DNA from: Acetatifactor sp. | Lineage (GTDB): Bacteria; Bacillota; Clostridia; Lachnospirales; Lachnospiraceae | Length of the DNA stretch: 64,000 nt | NCBI GenBank assembly: GCA_022511385.1 | Contig: JAFLRN010000006.1 | Location: 1-64,000 of the forward strand | Reading direction: 5' to 3' | Notes under the pieces: generated by a model | Database searches by the model: none | The model's input: the letters and a program-made list of their open reading frames with translations, nothing else | What the model was told of the DNA's origin: nothing | Position numbers and translations under genes: made by a program | Shown: positions 30,741 to 40,288 of the stretch, in pieces | Layout of the letters: every line of letters begins with the position of its first letter | Position numbering within the stretch: position 1 is the first letter of the stretch

Positions 30741-31298
30741 ATGGAGGATTCGCAGATCATCGACTTGTACTGGCATCGTGATGAAATGGCAATAACAGAG
30801 ACCAAGCGAAAATATGGTGCTTTTTGTTACAACATAGCATTCAATATTCTTTCAGTGAATGAAGATGCGGAGGAATGTGTAAACGATACCTATTATCGGG
30901 CATGGAACACAATCCCGCCGCAGCGGCCTGTAACATTTAGAGCATGGCTTGGCAAGGTGGTGCGTAATATTGCTATCAACCTTTGGAATAAAAACCATAC
31001 TCAAAAGCGATATGCCGGTATGACAGAGTTATTATGTGAACTAGAAGACTGCATCCCATCCCCTCACACTATCGAACATCACATGGAAGAAAAAGAGTTG
31101 TCAGAGTACATCAGCGCGTGGCTGCGTTCCCTTGCATGGGAAGACCGAGCTTTGTTTGTACGCCGTTATTGGAATGGCACACCGCTTGGAGAGCTGGCAA
31201 AGGAATGGAATATTGCCCCCGGCAAACTGGCCTATCGAATGCGCCGACTGCGAGGTGAACTTAAAACAGCTCTTGAAAAGGAGGGTATTTATCTATGA
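30741..31298 (+). CDS. ECF-type RNA polymerase sigma factor (paralogue of 23747-24304)
   Basis: DAEECVNDTYYRAWNTIPPQRP...FRAWLGKVVRNIAINLWNKNHTQKRYAGM; extensive identity to the minus-strand copy. Confidence 0.9.
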   Translation: MEDSQIIDLYWHRDEMAITETKRKYGAFCYNIAFNILSVNEDAEECVNDTYYRAWNTIPPQRPVTFRAWLGKVVRNIAINLWNKNHTQKRYAGMTELLCELEDCIPSPHTIEHHMEEKELSEYISAWLRSLAWEDRALFVRRYWNGTPLGELAKEWNIAPGKLAYRMRRLRGELKTALEKEGIYL

Positions 31299-32323
31299 GA
31301 GTAATAGAAGTAACCACCATATTCAACAGCATTACAAATATCAGCGAAGATATTATTGAAGAAGCGCAGAAGGATGTGCGGTTTTTTTCCCACAAAAAGA
31401 AAAGAAATATTGCATGGAGCAAATGGGTGGCAGCTGCCGCCAGTTTGGGTATCATTGCTTTGACTGCATTTGCAGTGTTTCGCTTTACCGCTCCTTCTGA
31501 TGCTCATTTGAATTTAGATGATAGCGTTTTAGGGGAATCGGTGCCTTTTGAGCCGCTGCCCACAGTAGTCAATACTGAAAACATTGGTGACGAAAGTGAT
31601 TTGTTGCAGAACAACGAGCCTATCTACTATAGCGCACTGCAACTTCCGAATGGCGGGGTAAAGGAGGAGCTTCTGGAGGCGTTTCAAGGGGGTGCAAGTA
31701 CCGCATCTATTGCGTCCTTCAGAGAATTTCGTGCAGATGGAGATTCTGTTGACTACATTGCTATTTTGGAGGGTGAGATTACTAATATTTATCTGAAACA
31801 TTATGATTATAAAGTGGCGTATGATAAATTTGAAGAGGAGCAGATATTTAACTATCATTATAAGACTGTCGTATATGAGATGTGCGTTGATAAGGTGTGG
31901 TTTGGAGATTTTGCTGCAGGAAGCACTATTTTGGTAGAGGATCAAACCTATTGGGGAACGTCGCTATGTGGCGAGACTTTTGCCATAAAGCAAGGGCACA
32001 GTTATGTAATTCCAATTTATCAAGGCAGCGATGAGCTTTTTCTACCTCCCAGTGAAACGCTGGTAAGTGGTGATATCACGAAAGACAGTAACTACAGTAC
32101 TTATTATCCTTATCATCCCCAGATAGAAGTGACGTTGGATAACTATTATATTGTTCCTGATGAATGGGAAACTCTGGCGGTGCCGGAAGCCACCAGAATT
32201 ATTATGGATGTGGAGCTTGAAGGAGAATACGGTTGGTACAAAGATAAAATGTTGATTTTGTCAGAAGAATTATTTGGTACCAGAATGGAACTTCTGGTAC
32301 AGAAGATATTGGGTATAGAATAA
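31295..32323 (+). CDS. Anti-sigma-factor-like membrane protein (paralogous architecture to 22620-23750)
   Basis: Overlaps sigma gene; IFNSITNISEDIIEEAQKDV N-terminus, single TM. Confidence 0.65.
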   Translation: MRVIEVTTIFNSITNISEDIIEEAQKDVRFFSHKKKRNIAWSKWVAAAASLGIIALTAFAVFRFTAPSDAHLNLDDSVLGESVPFEPLPTVVNTENIGDESDLLQNNEPIYYSALQLPNGGVKEELLEAFQGGASTASIASFREFRADGDSVDYIAILEGEITNIYLKHYDYKVAYDKFEEEQIFNYHYKTVVYEMCVDKVWFGDFAAGSTILVEDQTYWGTSLCGETFAIKQGHSYVIPIYQGSDELFLPPSETLVSGDITKDSNYSTYYPYHPQIEVTLDNYYIVPDEWETLAVPEATRIIMDVELEGEYGWYKDKMLILSEELFGTRMELLVQKILGIE

Positions 32324-32735
32324 ATAATATTGTTACAAGAATGTAGCATCTTTGCCTCAAACAGTGCTTAATGAGAGTGAAAGCAACGTTTTGTGCGCAG
32401 CATTGTCTATTTTCGTAAAGAATTTTTCAATGCTTGTAAAGTATCAGTGATTATCATTAGTTCTTTGCTGGTACAATCCTACAATAAATTAGCAGTTTCA
32501 GAAGGGTATGTGTGTTCTGCACTGTTAAAGTTGGCAACCTCTATTTAAAATGGGGGTTGCTAACTTAGATTAATCAGACGATATATAATGCAAAGTTATG
32601 CAACGGCTAAGGAAACAGATTTCACAAGTAACAGCTCAAATAGAACCGCTTAGAAAGCAGAAAAGCATCCACATAAACAGAGTCTGATGATAAGCATGCT
32701 GCGGAATACATGCAGAGAATACAGGGCGCAGTCCG

Positions 32736-32981
32736 TATGTCGGAGCGGATAAATCACGAGTTTGGTTTCAGGACGGCACAACTTCCTTTTTTGCCGAGTT
32801 GGAAAAGTCCAGCCAGCAGCAGAGAGAGCGAATCGAAAAGGCGCACGAGGAAAAGCGCGCTGAAAAGAAAGAGCAGGAAAAACAGGCGGAACGCGATAAA
32901 CAAGCAGAGCGTACCACGGTTCAGGCAGACAGCTTAGAGGAATTGCTTGAACGCGAGAATCAAACGAAAGCATATTGGTAA
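32736..32981 (+). pseudogene. 3' remnant of a coiled-coil cytosolic protein (DUF6033-like from memory)
   Basis: DKSRVWFQDGTTSFFAELEKSSQQQRERIEKAHEEKRAEKK...EELLERENQTKAYW readable in one frame without a start or upstream body. Confidence 0.45.
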
Positions 32982-33128
32982 AAGGCAGGAACACACTTGT
33001 AAGAAAAGGTGTCCAATACAACGTGCAAAGAGAAGAATAGAAGTTGCATGGAGGCAAGCAGTACACGCAAGGTAGATTACTATCGTTGCTACTGATTGCC
33101 TTTTTATGTTTGTGATGTTGGAGGACTT

Positions 33129-33788
33129 ATGGGAATCTCACATATTAGTAAAGCAAATATTGGAGCACAGTTGATTACTTCAACAAATAGCGGGGAGCCG
33201 GATTGGTCTATCATTCCGACCGCAGGAAAAAGCAGCAAATCACAGAATGAATTTGTTAATGAGATAAAAGAGCTGGCGCGGAAAGCAGCTTCAACAACAA
33301 ATAAAGCGGAATTGGATTATATCTCAAGACGAAACCTGCAATTACACGCAGAGTATTTGTCGGATGTAGCTCCCAACAGAAAGATGTTATATCAGCAGGC
33401 AAAAAATACAATAAAGAACCAAAGCGGCAACTCAAAATGCCGGGGAATTGGGGAATTAACACTACTTGACTTTTTGGAGGAAGCAGAGGGAAAGATCAGC
33501 AACCTTGCAGATAGAAAATTTGTACTGGCAGGGGGAGGTACATTGGTATGTCCTATGCTGACAGGCGGCGGGTATGGAGCGGAAATTTTTTATGGTGGAA
33601 CAATGGTATTGTCAAATACGGGTTATGGCTGGGGTTATGGAGCAACACCCGCAGAGCAAGAAAAATCAAAGGAATTTTATGAAATATACTTTAATGAATA
33701 CCGTTCCGTAAAGAATAGTGAGGGGGCAGAGTTGGCAGAGCTACCCGATTATTTAGAAGATAAGCCAATTTTTGATGAAAGGGCATAA
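33129..33788 (+). CDS. Hypothetical protein of accessory cluster
   Basis: MGISHISKANIGAQLITSTNSGEPDW...; RBS GGAGG upstream; no known family. Confidence 0.7.
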   Translation: MGISHISKANIGAQLITSTNSGEPDWSIIPTAGKSSKSQNEFVNEIKELARKAASTTNKAELDYISRRNLQLHAEYLSDVAPNRKMLYQQAKNTIKNQSGNSKCRGIGELTLLDFLEEAEGKISNLADRKFVLAGGGTLVCPMLTGGGYGAEIFYGGTMVLSNTGYGWGYGATPAEQEKSKEFYEIYFNEYRSVKNSEGAELAELPDYLEDKPIFDERA

Positions 33789-33859
33789 GAAAAAATAAAA
33801 TTAGGATACGCAAAGAAGCGAGACGTGAAATATTTTACAAAATATAGAGGGAAAGCACT

Positions 33860-34738
33860 ATGTATGAATTGATACAGGTTTCAGACAGAAGCTATTATAT
33901 TCAATGTCCTGCAAAGATAGGGCTTGTGAGGCTTAATGACACGGATGTTTGCTTAATTGACAGCGGAAATGACAAGGACGCAGGACGGAAAGTACGGCAA
34001 ATTTTGGATAGTAATAATTGGAGATTGACCGCAATTTACAACACACATTCTAACGCGGATCACATAGGTGGCAATAAATATCTGCAAGGGCAGACAGGTT
34101 GTAAGATATTTGCACCGGGCATAGAATGTGATTTCACACAGCACCCGATTTTGGAGCCGTCTTTTTTATACGGCGGTTATCCCTGCAAGGAGCTTCGGCA
34201 TAAATTTCTTATGGCGCAGGAAAGCAATGTGGAATATCTGACAAGAGAAGTTGTACCAGAGGGCTTTGAGATTATTGATTTGCCGGGACATTTCTTCGAT
34301 ATGGTGGGTTTCCGCACACCGGATGATGTGATCTACCTTGCCGATTGTCTTTCGAGCAGGGAAACACTGGATAAGTACCAGGTTGGTTTTATCTATGACG
34401 TGGAAGCTTATATAAAAACGCTTGAAATGGTAAAGACATTGAAAGCAAAGATGTTTGTACCGGCTCATGCACAAGTCACAGAGAACATTTCAGAGTTGGC
34501 ACAGTATAACATTGATAAGGTACAGGAAATTGCAGAAAGGATTGTTGCCCTCTGCAAAGAACCGGCTTACTTCGAAATGATTTTATCAAAGCTGTTTACG
34601 GAGTATGCCTTGAATATGAATTTTGAACAGTATGTGCTTGTTGGCAGCACCGTCCGTTCATATCTTGCATGGCTGAAAGATACGGGCAGGGTAAGCGCAA
34701 TATCTGAAAATAATATGCTGCTTTGGAAACAGATATAA
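33860..34738 (+). CDS. MBL-fold metallo-hydrolase
   Basis: NTHSNADHIGG motif, later H and D ligands (DLPGHFFDMVGF, YLADCLSS). Confidence 0.9.
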   Translation: MYELIQVSDRSYYIQCPAKIGLVRLNDTDVCLIDSGNDKDAGRKVRQILDSNNWRLTAIYNTHSNADHIGGNKYLQGQTGCKIFAPGIECDFTQHPILEPSFLYGGYPCKELRHKFLMAQESNVEYLTREVVPEGFEIIDLPGHFFDMVGFRTPDDVIYLADCLSSRETLDKYQVGFIYDVEAYIKTLEMVKTLKAKMFVPAHAQVTENISELAQYNIDKVQEIAERIVALCKEPAYFEMILSKLFTEYALNMNFEQYVLVGSTVRSYLAWLKDTGRVSAISENNMLLWKQI

Positions 34739-34827
34739 AAACGAATGAGCAATATACAAAGAAGCGGGTGGCATACACAATAGTTTTATTACTATAGGAC
34801 AATAGATGTATTTCGGGGGCTATAGTT

Positions 34828-35397
34828 ATGAATGTCAGCAACATAAGGGTATCATATGGGACTGAAAAAGTAAAATCTTCAAAAAATGACTGGAAACTAA
34901 CAGATACCCTTAAAGAGCAAATTATAGAATATGCAAAAGAAGATGCAAAAAGAAATGTTTATATGGGAGAAAAGTTCACATGTCTGCGTAAAAGTGAGGT
35001 AGCAAAAGTTGCTCCTGACAGGGCAGCATTGATGGCAACATTTGACCAAGCGATTGCCTTTGGCGATATGGGTGATTTGCAGAGAGTAAAAGGGGATGGT
35101 GAGCGGTGGTTATATGTTTTATTTGGAATTCCATATGAAGCAGAGTTTCAGTCCGTGGGGTTTGGTTCAGCGGTTCATGTGTATGATGAAAACGGAGATG
35201 AAATCTTGACATATACGGGAGGCGTCGGTTGGCAAGAAAAGGAGTCAAAAGCTGAAACGATTGTACATAGATCGTTAAGATTAACATATTACAACGCATG
35301 GCAGGATGCAAAAAAAGAAATCAAACAAATGGGCAGAGAGCTTGTTTCAGCTGACGGGGAAATAGTGAAGGAAAGTAAATTTGATTATAGGGCATGA
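34828..35397 (+). CDS. Hypothetical protein of accessory cluster
   Basis: 189 aa soluble ORF, co-directional; no known family. Confidence 0.7.
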   Translation: MNVSNIRVSYGTEKVKSSKNDWKLTDTLKEQIIEYAKEDAKRNVYMGEKFTCLRKSEVAKVAPDRAALMATFDQAIAFGDMGDLQRVKGDGERWLYVLFGIPYEAEFQSVGFGSAVHVYDENGDEILTYTGGVGWQEKESKAETIVHRSLRLTYYNAWQDAKKEIKQMGRELVSADGEIVKESKFDYRA

Positions 35398-35455
35398 CTT
35401 TGACAATAACAAATCAAACCCACCTGTGGGCGAAGATAGAAAAGAGGAATAGAGA

Positions 35456-36265
35456 ATGGGAATAGGTATATCAAATAAAGCACAGGCGGCACATCAATGT
35501 CAAACAGAGGCGGAAGCGATAAAGCAGAGACGTCAGGAGGCTGTTAAAGCTGATGCTTCGAGTATTTCGAGTAAGACGAATCAGCGTGATGTTTTTGAAC
35601 CTTCTTCTAATGATAAGTTTGATTATTACGGTGATTATGATGGATATGCTAATATAGCGGAGTATGCTAGTAGTTTGAGAGAAAGTATATTGTATCGTTA
35701 TTCGCATACTGTTGGCCGCCACAATGCTACATGGGTCATGGACGAAGTGGGGAATGATTTGCGTAATATGAAGGAGGAAAAAGGAGCATACAATGGCTCG
35801 GATTTGCTTAACGCATATGGCTATACTTATGCAAGACTTTATGATGAAAGCGAACAAAGATTTGAAAACGGTGATGAGCTATGGTTTGATTTAAGTGGGA
35901 AGCCGTTGACGAAGGAAGAGGCGAAGGAAAAGGAACTTGAGGAATTAAATAAGGCTTATGAAGGTGCGGTGGAATGGGCAGCCAGTTGTGCATACGTAAT
36001 GGCGGGGATTCAGAGGACGCACTGGAGTTCTATTTCTGGACAGACACAAAACTATGACAAGGCGGCACAGGAAATTCCGGAAATGAGACAGAAAGATCGG
36101 GAAGAGATGAAACGAGCATTTTATGAGGCCAGAGATAGATATATGGAACTGTATAAAGAGTGTATACAAACCGGAAATCCGCTGACACGGCAAGGGTATG
36201 TATTTGACCATAATGCTCTTCTGGGCTTTTTGGCAAAGACATGGAGCGAGGATACACATAGATAA
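35456..36265 (+). CDS. Hypothetical protein of accessory cluster
   Basis: MGIGISNKAQAAHQCQTEAEAIKQR...; soluble, Y-rich, no signal peptide. Confidence 0.7.
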   Translation: MGIGISNKAQAAHQCQTEAEAIKQRRQEAVKADASSISSKTNQRDVFEPSSNDKFDYYGDYDGYANIAEYASSLRESILYRYSHTVGRHNATWVMDEVGNDLRNMKEEKGAYNGSDLLNAYGYTYARLYDESEQRFENGDELWFDLSGKPLTKEEAKEKELEELNKAYEGAVEWAASCAYVMAGIQRTHWSSISGQTQNYDKAAQEIPEMRQKDREEMKRAFYEARDRYMELYKECIQTGNPLTRQGYVFDHNALLGFLAKTWSEDTHR

Positions 36266-36293
36266 CTATTTAATCTTATGGAGGATGAATCAA

Positions 36294-36872
36294 ATGGATA
36301 TTAATACGGCATATGGCAACAGCTATTCTGCATATACGCAGAGTGTAAAGAAAAACACATCAGAAACAGATGCTGCCGCTAAGACTTCTAAAATGTCAGA
36401 AGCGGAAGAAATGGCAGCTTTTAAAAAGGAGTTTTACGCAGATTTAGAAAAAATAACCAACCATAGAACGGTATATAGTTGGTCCGTCAACATATCAGAA
36501 AAAGCATTTGAAAATATGAAAGCTGATCCGCAGTATAGGGCAAAAATTTTATCCTTAATTCAGCGTGATGTGGGAGATTCTTACGCTCCAAGAAATTGCG
36601 CTGTTATGATCACGGTAGGAGCTGCAAGCAAGGACTACAGAGCTGATTCGTGGCCGGATTGCAACGATGAAGAATATCATGCACGTTCTCAGAACAGCTT
36701 TTATAAGAGAGACAGTGGGAAGAAAGACAGAGCGGATGAGATTAATAAGCGATATCTTGAAAAGAGAGTGCAGGCTAAAAAGCTGCAGGAAAAGCTTTTG
36801 AAAGAAGACGTTGAAAAACAGGAATTAGAACATAGCCGTCTGATGAAATCATGGTACAGTGAAAACAAATGA
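36294..36872 (+). CDS. Hypothetical protein (DUF6033-like N-terminal region, from memory)
   Basis: MDINTAYGNSYSAYTQS... NISEKAFENMKADPQYRAKILSLIQRDVGDSYAPRN...; start after GGAGG. Confidence 0.7.
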   Translation: MDINTAYGNSYSAYTQSVKKNTSETDAAAKTSKMSEAEEMAAFKKEFYADLEKITNHRTVYSWSVNISEKAFENMKADPQYRAKILSLIQRDVGDSYAPRNCAVMITVGAASKDYRADSWPDCNDEEYHARSQNSFYKRDSGKKDRADEINKRYLEKRVQAKKLQEKLLKEDVEKQELEHSRLMKSWYSENK

Positions 36873-36890
36873 CACAAGGAGTATTTCAAT

Positions 36891-37916
36891 ATGATCGGAA
36901 CCAGTAATAATATAGGGACAGACCACCAGCAGTATGCTCAGGGAGGAACAATTCTTAGGAAGACATATTCCTATAAAAATGGGAAAGGGCAGGAAGAAGA
37001 ATATTATGCAAAAGATGCTCTTGAGATTACGCATAGTCTTAGTAAAATCTCGCCTGATGTTGATAATTATGAAGAGATAAAGCAGATGCTGAAAAATAAT
37101 TTAATAAACGGAGGAAAAATCGATTATCTGGGAAGCAAATATAAGAGCGAGATATCTGAAATCATGAGCGATTATTATAGTGGGAAAATAAACCGTGATG
37201 AGGTCAAAAATATTTTTAAGGAATATTTTTATCATGCCTTCGGCAATTCTTCAGTCAATCAAAACTACGTAAAGCATTCCGCAACAAGTTTTTTGGCAGG
37301 GTTATATGAATTGTTCAGCGAAGCTAACGCCAGCAATGCGTATGTAAAGAATATGGAGGAGGGAGAGGCTTTAATGGAAGGCCATGGGCTCACCTGGAAT
37401 GGAACTTATTACTACAATGCAGACTGGTACTATGCGTGCGAAGAGATGCAGGAAATGTTTCGGGAAACAGCGAATGATCTGGCAGATGAAGTTGGCGCTG
37501 AGCATGTGGATTTTGAATATGTGGAGAAGAACACAAGATTTAAGCTGACTGGTGGAATTACCTTCAATGGTATATGGGATTGTATAAAATGGCAGATTAA
37601 CTGTGATAGAGGAATCAACAGCAGATTCCTGAATAAAGATATGGCTCCGCCCAAGGGCTTCGTATACTGCTCAACTAATTGGAACGAGAAAGCTGATCTG
37701 TATAAGGGGAAAGATCATTCTTTCATGTTATTCCTTCTGGCTGCGGCCCAAAACACTGATGAAAAGGATAGCCTGCTGTTTCATGATAAAAAGTACAGCC
37801 ACTCCAGTAAATGGGAGAAAAATGATACTTATCACAGTGCAATGGCATTCTTAAAGAATTTTAATATCCAATGGAATCGCAGATGTGACAGAATGGAATT
37901 CTTATATGTGCGATAA
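36891..37916 (+). CDS. Hypothetical protein of accessory cluster (341 aa)
   Basis: MIGTSNNIGTDHQQYAQGG...; soluble ORF 18 bp after previous gene. Confidence 0.7.
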   Translation: MIGTSNNIGTDHQQYAQGGTILRKTYSYKNGKGQEEEYYAKDALEITHSLSKISPDVDNYEEIKQMLKNNLINGGKIDYLGSKYKSEISEIMSDYYSGKINRDEVKNIFKEYFYHAFGNSSVNQNYVKHSATSFLAGLYELFSEANASNAYVKNMEEGEALMEGHGLTWNGTYYYNADWYYACEEMQEMFRETANDLADEVGAEHVDFEYVEKNTRFKLTGGITFNGIWDCIKWQINCDRGINSRFLNKDMAPPKGFVYCSTNWNEKADLYKGKDHSFMLFLLAAAQNTDEKDSLLFHDKKYSHSSKWEKNDTYHSAMAFLKNFNIQWNRRCDRMEFLYVR

Positions 37917-37993
37917 TTCACAACATAATTCATCCCTTTCACAACATTTTTCTTGCGATTCATTTCTTTTTATTCCGATATAGTATGTATAAT
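37917..37993 (+). promoter_or_regulatory. Putative LytTR operator and promoter of the two-component system
   Basis: TTCACAACAT at 37917 and 37938 (21-bp period), TATAAT at 37988 with no good -35. Confidence 0.55.
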
Positions 37994-38012
37994 AACAGCA
38001 AAGGAAGTCAAA

Positions 38013-38732
38013 ATGAAGATAGGGATATGCGATGATGAAAAAGAAATAAGAGCGATGCTCCGGGATAAAGTGCAAAGCCTCTATCCTAAAGCAGACATAA
38101 TACTTTATGCATCAGGGGAAGAACTGCTTGTGGGGGAATTGCCGGACATTCTGCTGCTGGATATTCAGATGAAAGGAAAAAGCGGAATCGAGACAGCGAA
38201 GGAGCTTCGCCGGATGGGCGGTCAGGTCATCATTATTTTTGTGACTGCAATAGAAGATTATGTATTTCAGGCGTTTGACGTGGACGCACTGCATTATCTT
38301 GTGAAACCCTTTGATAATGATAAATTGTTTGAGGTATTACATAAAGCGGCTAAACAGTTTGAGGACAGACAAAAGCCAGAAACTGCAAACAGCAAAAAAG
38401 AAAAGCCTCCCTTTCTCATTTCTTCAGGAGGAAAGCACTTTACTGTCAATTTGGATGATATTGTATATGCGGAAGTATTTGACCGAAAAGTGATCATCCA
38501 TACAATGACTGAGGATATAGAATATTACGGAAAGTTGAAAGATCTGGAGCAGCAGGCTGGTGAGGGATTTTACCGTCCCCACAGGGCATACTTGATCAAT
38601 TTTAATTTTGTCTGCAAATATGATGCCGCTGTCATTTATTTAAAAACGGGACAGGCCTTAATGGCAAAACAGAATTATCCGGGCTTTGTGAAAAGCTATT
38701 TGAGATTTATCCAGAGAAAGGAGAGGGACTAA
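38013..38732 (+). CDS. LytTR-family response regulator (AgrA-like)
   Basis: MKIGICDDEKEIRAMLRDKV receiver; C-terminal LytTR region (GEGFYRPHRAYLINFNFV). Confidence 0.93.
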   Translation: MKIGICDDEKEIRAMLRDKVQSLYPKADIILYASGEELLVGELPDILLLDIQMKGKSGIETAKELRRMGGQVIIIFVTAIEDYVFQAFDVDALHYLVKPFDNDKLFEVLHKAAKQFEDRQKPETANSKKEKPPFLISSGGKHFTVNLDDIVYAEVFDRKVIIHTMTEDIEYYGKLKDLEQQAGEGFYRPHRAYLINFNFVCKYDAAVIYLKTGQALMAKQNYPGFVKSYLRFIQRKERD

Positions 38733-40106
38733 ATGGAACTCATGGAAATCTGCTGTGCCACTGAGACATATATTTACATTATAGCTTATACCTCAATGAC
38801 GGGATACATTTTATACTATTTTGCAAAGCCGTTCATGATAAAAAAGGATAAGACTTTTTGCGTTGGAGCATCCTATATTTTCACCATGTGTATACTGGAT
38901 GTGGTGCCGGTGATGCTAAGTAATTTTGTTGCGTACAGCACCGGGATATTATTGGCTTTCCTTGTTATGTGCTGGATAGACCGCAGGAATTACCGTCAGA
39001 AAATATATATTGTGATCACATTTTTTTCTCTTCGATGGCTATCGGCATATTTGGCGAGCACACTCACGGCAAACTTGTACGGTAAAATGGTGATGACCCC
39101 ATATCTGGCAGGCCGCCCTGTCTGGCAGCTGGTTGCAACAGTAGGGACAGATATTTTGAAGTTGGCAATTATGTTTTCCGTGCTCAGGTTCAGTGTCGGA
39201 CGTATTATAAAGGCGTATACCTATAAGCGCGAGAATATGACGACCAAGGAACTGCTGATGCTGATCGTGCCCTCTGTCACAGGGATGACCGGGTATGAGA
39301 TTATGCAGTATTATCAGACTTATATAGAAACAAGTGTTCAGGAGACAGTGTCAGGCATTTATTATGTTCTGGCTCTTTTGCATTATGGAATATCCATTGT
39401 TACGATAGTTGTTGTGGCAGTTCTTTTTCATAATATTAAGGAAAATCAGGAAGGTAAACTGCAGAATGAAATGATTTCTGCACAGATAGATAACATGAAA
39501 CGCCATATCGGACAAGTCGAAAATCTATATCAGGACATACGTGGTATGAAGCACGATATGGCAAACCATATTCTTACGCTGGAGAGACTTTATGCAGCAA
39601 ACGAAGCGGAACAGGCGCAAGAATATGCCAGAGAGCTGACAACGGCTTTGGTTAATATGGCAGCGGGAGAGATCAAGAGCGGAAATCCCATAACGGATAC
39701 GATTTTGCAGGAGTGGAAAACGGAGGCGAAAAAAAGAAATATATGTTTGGAAAGCGAGTTTCATTTTCCTGCAGACTCCAATATTAATGTATTTGACCTT
39801 AGTGTCATATTGAACAATGCCTTACAGAATGCGGTGGAGAACACAGTGGGAGGGGAGGCTGCGCATATAGATGTACTGTCTTACTGCAGAAACAATGCTT
39901 ATATGATCGAAATCAGCAACAGTTTTACGGGTAGTTTGCAGTGGGATACGGAATGCGGATTGCCAATCACGTCAAAGGGGGAAACGGAAAGTCACGGATA
40001 CGGTTTGAGTAATATCCGTAAAGTGGCGCAAAAATATTTTGGTGATATGGACATTGTGTTACAAGATGAAAAATTCCTACTCAGCGTTATGCTGATAATG
40101 AACTAG
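38733..40106 (+). CDS. GHKL-domain sensor histidine kinase (AgrC-like)
   Basis: About six N-terminal TMs; IRGMKHDMANHILTLERL; VILNNALQNAVEN; HGYGLSNIRKVAQKYFGDM. Confidence 0.92.
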   Translation: MELMEICCATETYIYIIAYTSMTGYILYYFAKPFMIKKDKTFCVGASYIFTMCILDVVPVMLSNFVAYSTGILLAFLVMCWIDRRNYRQKIYIVITFFSLRWLSAYLASTLTANLYGKMVMTPYLAGRPVWQLVATVGTDILKLAIMFSVLRFSVGRIIKAYTYKRENMTTKELLMLIVPSVTGMTGYEIMQYYQTYIETSVQETVSGIYYVLALLHYGISIVTIVVVAVLFHNIKENQEGKLQNEMISAQIDNMKRHIGQVENLYQDIRGMKHDMANHILTLERLYAANEAEQAQEYARELTTALVNMAAGEIKSGNPITDTILQEWKTEAKKRNICLESEFHFPADSNINVFDLSVILNNALQNAVENTVGGEAAHIDVLSYCRNNAYMIEISNSFTGSLQWDTECGLPITSKGETESHGYGLSNIRKVAQKYFGDMDIVLQDEKFLLSVMLIMN

Positions 40107-40155
40107 AAAATGCCTCTTGTGCGGATGAAACGATTCGGCATAAGAGGCATTTTGG
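40107..40155 (+). terminator. Intrinsic terminator-like hairpin after kinase gene
   Basis: AAAATGCCTCTTGTGC ... GCATAAGAGGCATTTT. Confidence 0.7.
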
Positions 40156-40288
40156 TTTACAACAGAAAAAAGGCTGTTCACTGCAAAACGCTTTAATAGG
40201 AAATCCGGTCTTTCGATAAAAAATTCAGAAGACAAAAACCGGTATTGAGAAACGGACTTCAAATCAACGAGATCAAGGAGGAAAAGAA

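Noticed and set aside
32340-32600. Possible small RNA or ORF in the gap after the second anti-sigma-like gene
   Set aside because: No convincing ORF, hairpin or conserved motif could be seen by eye.
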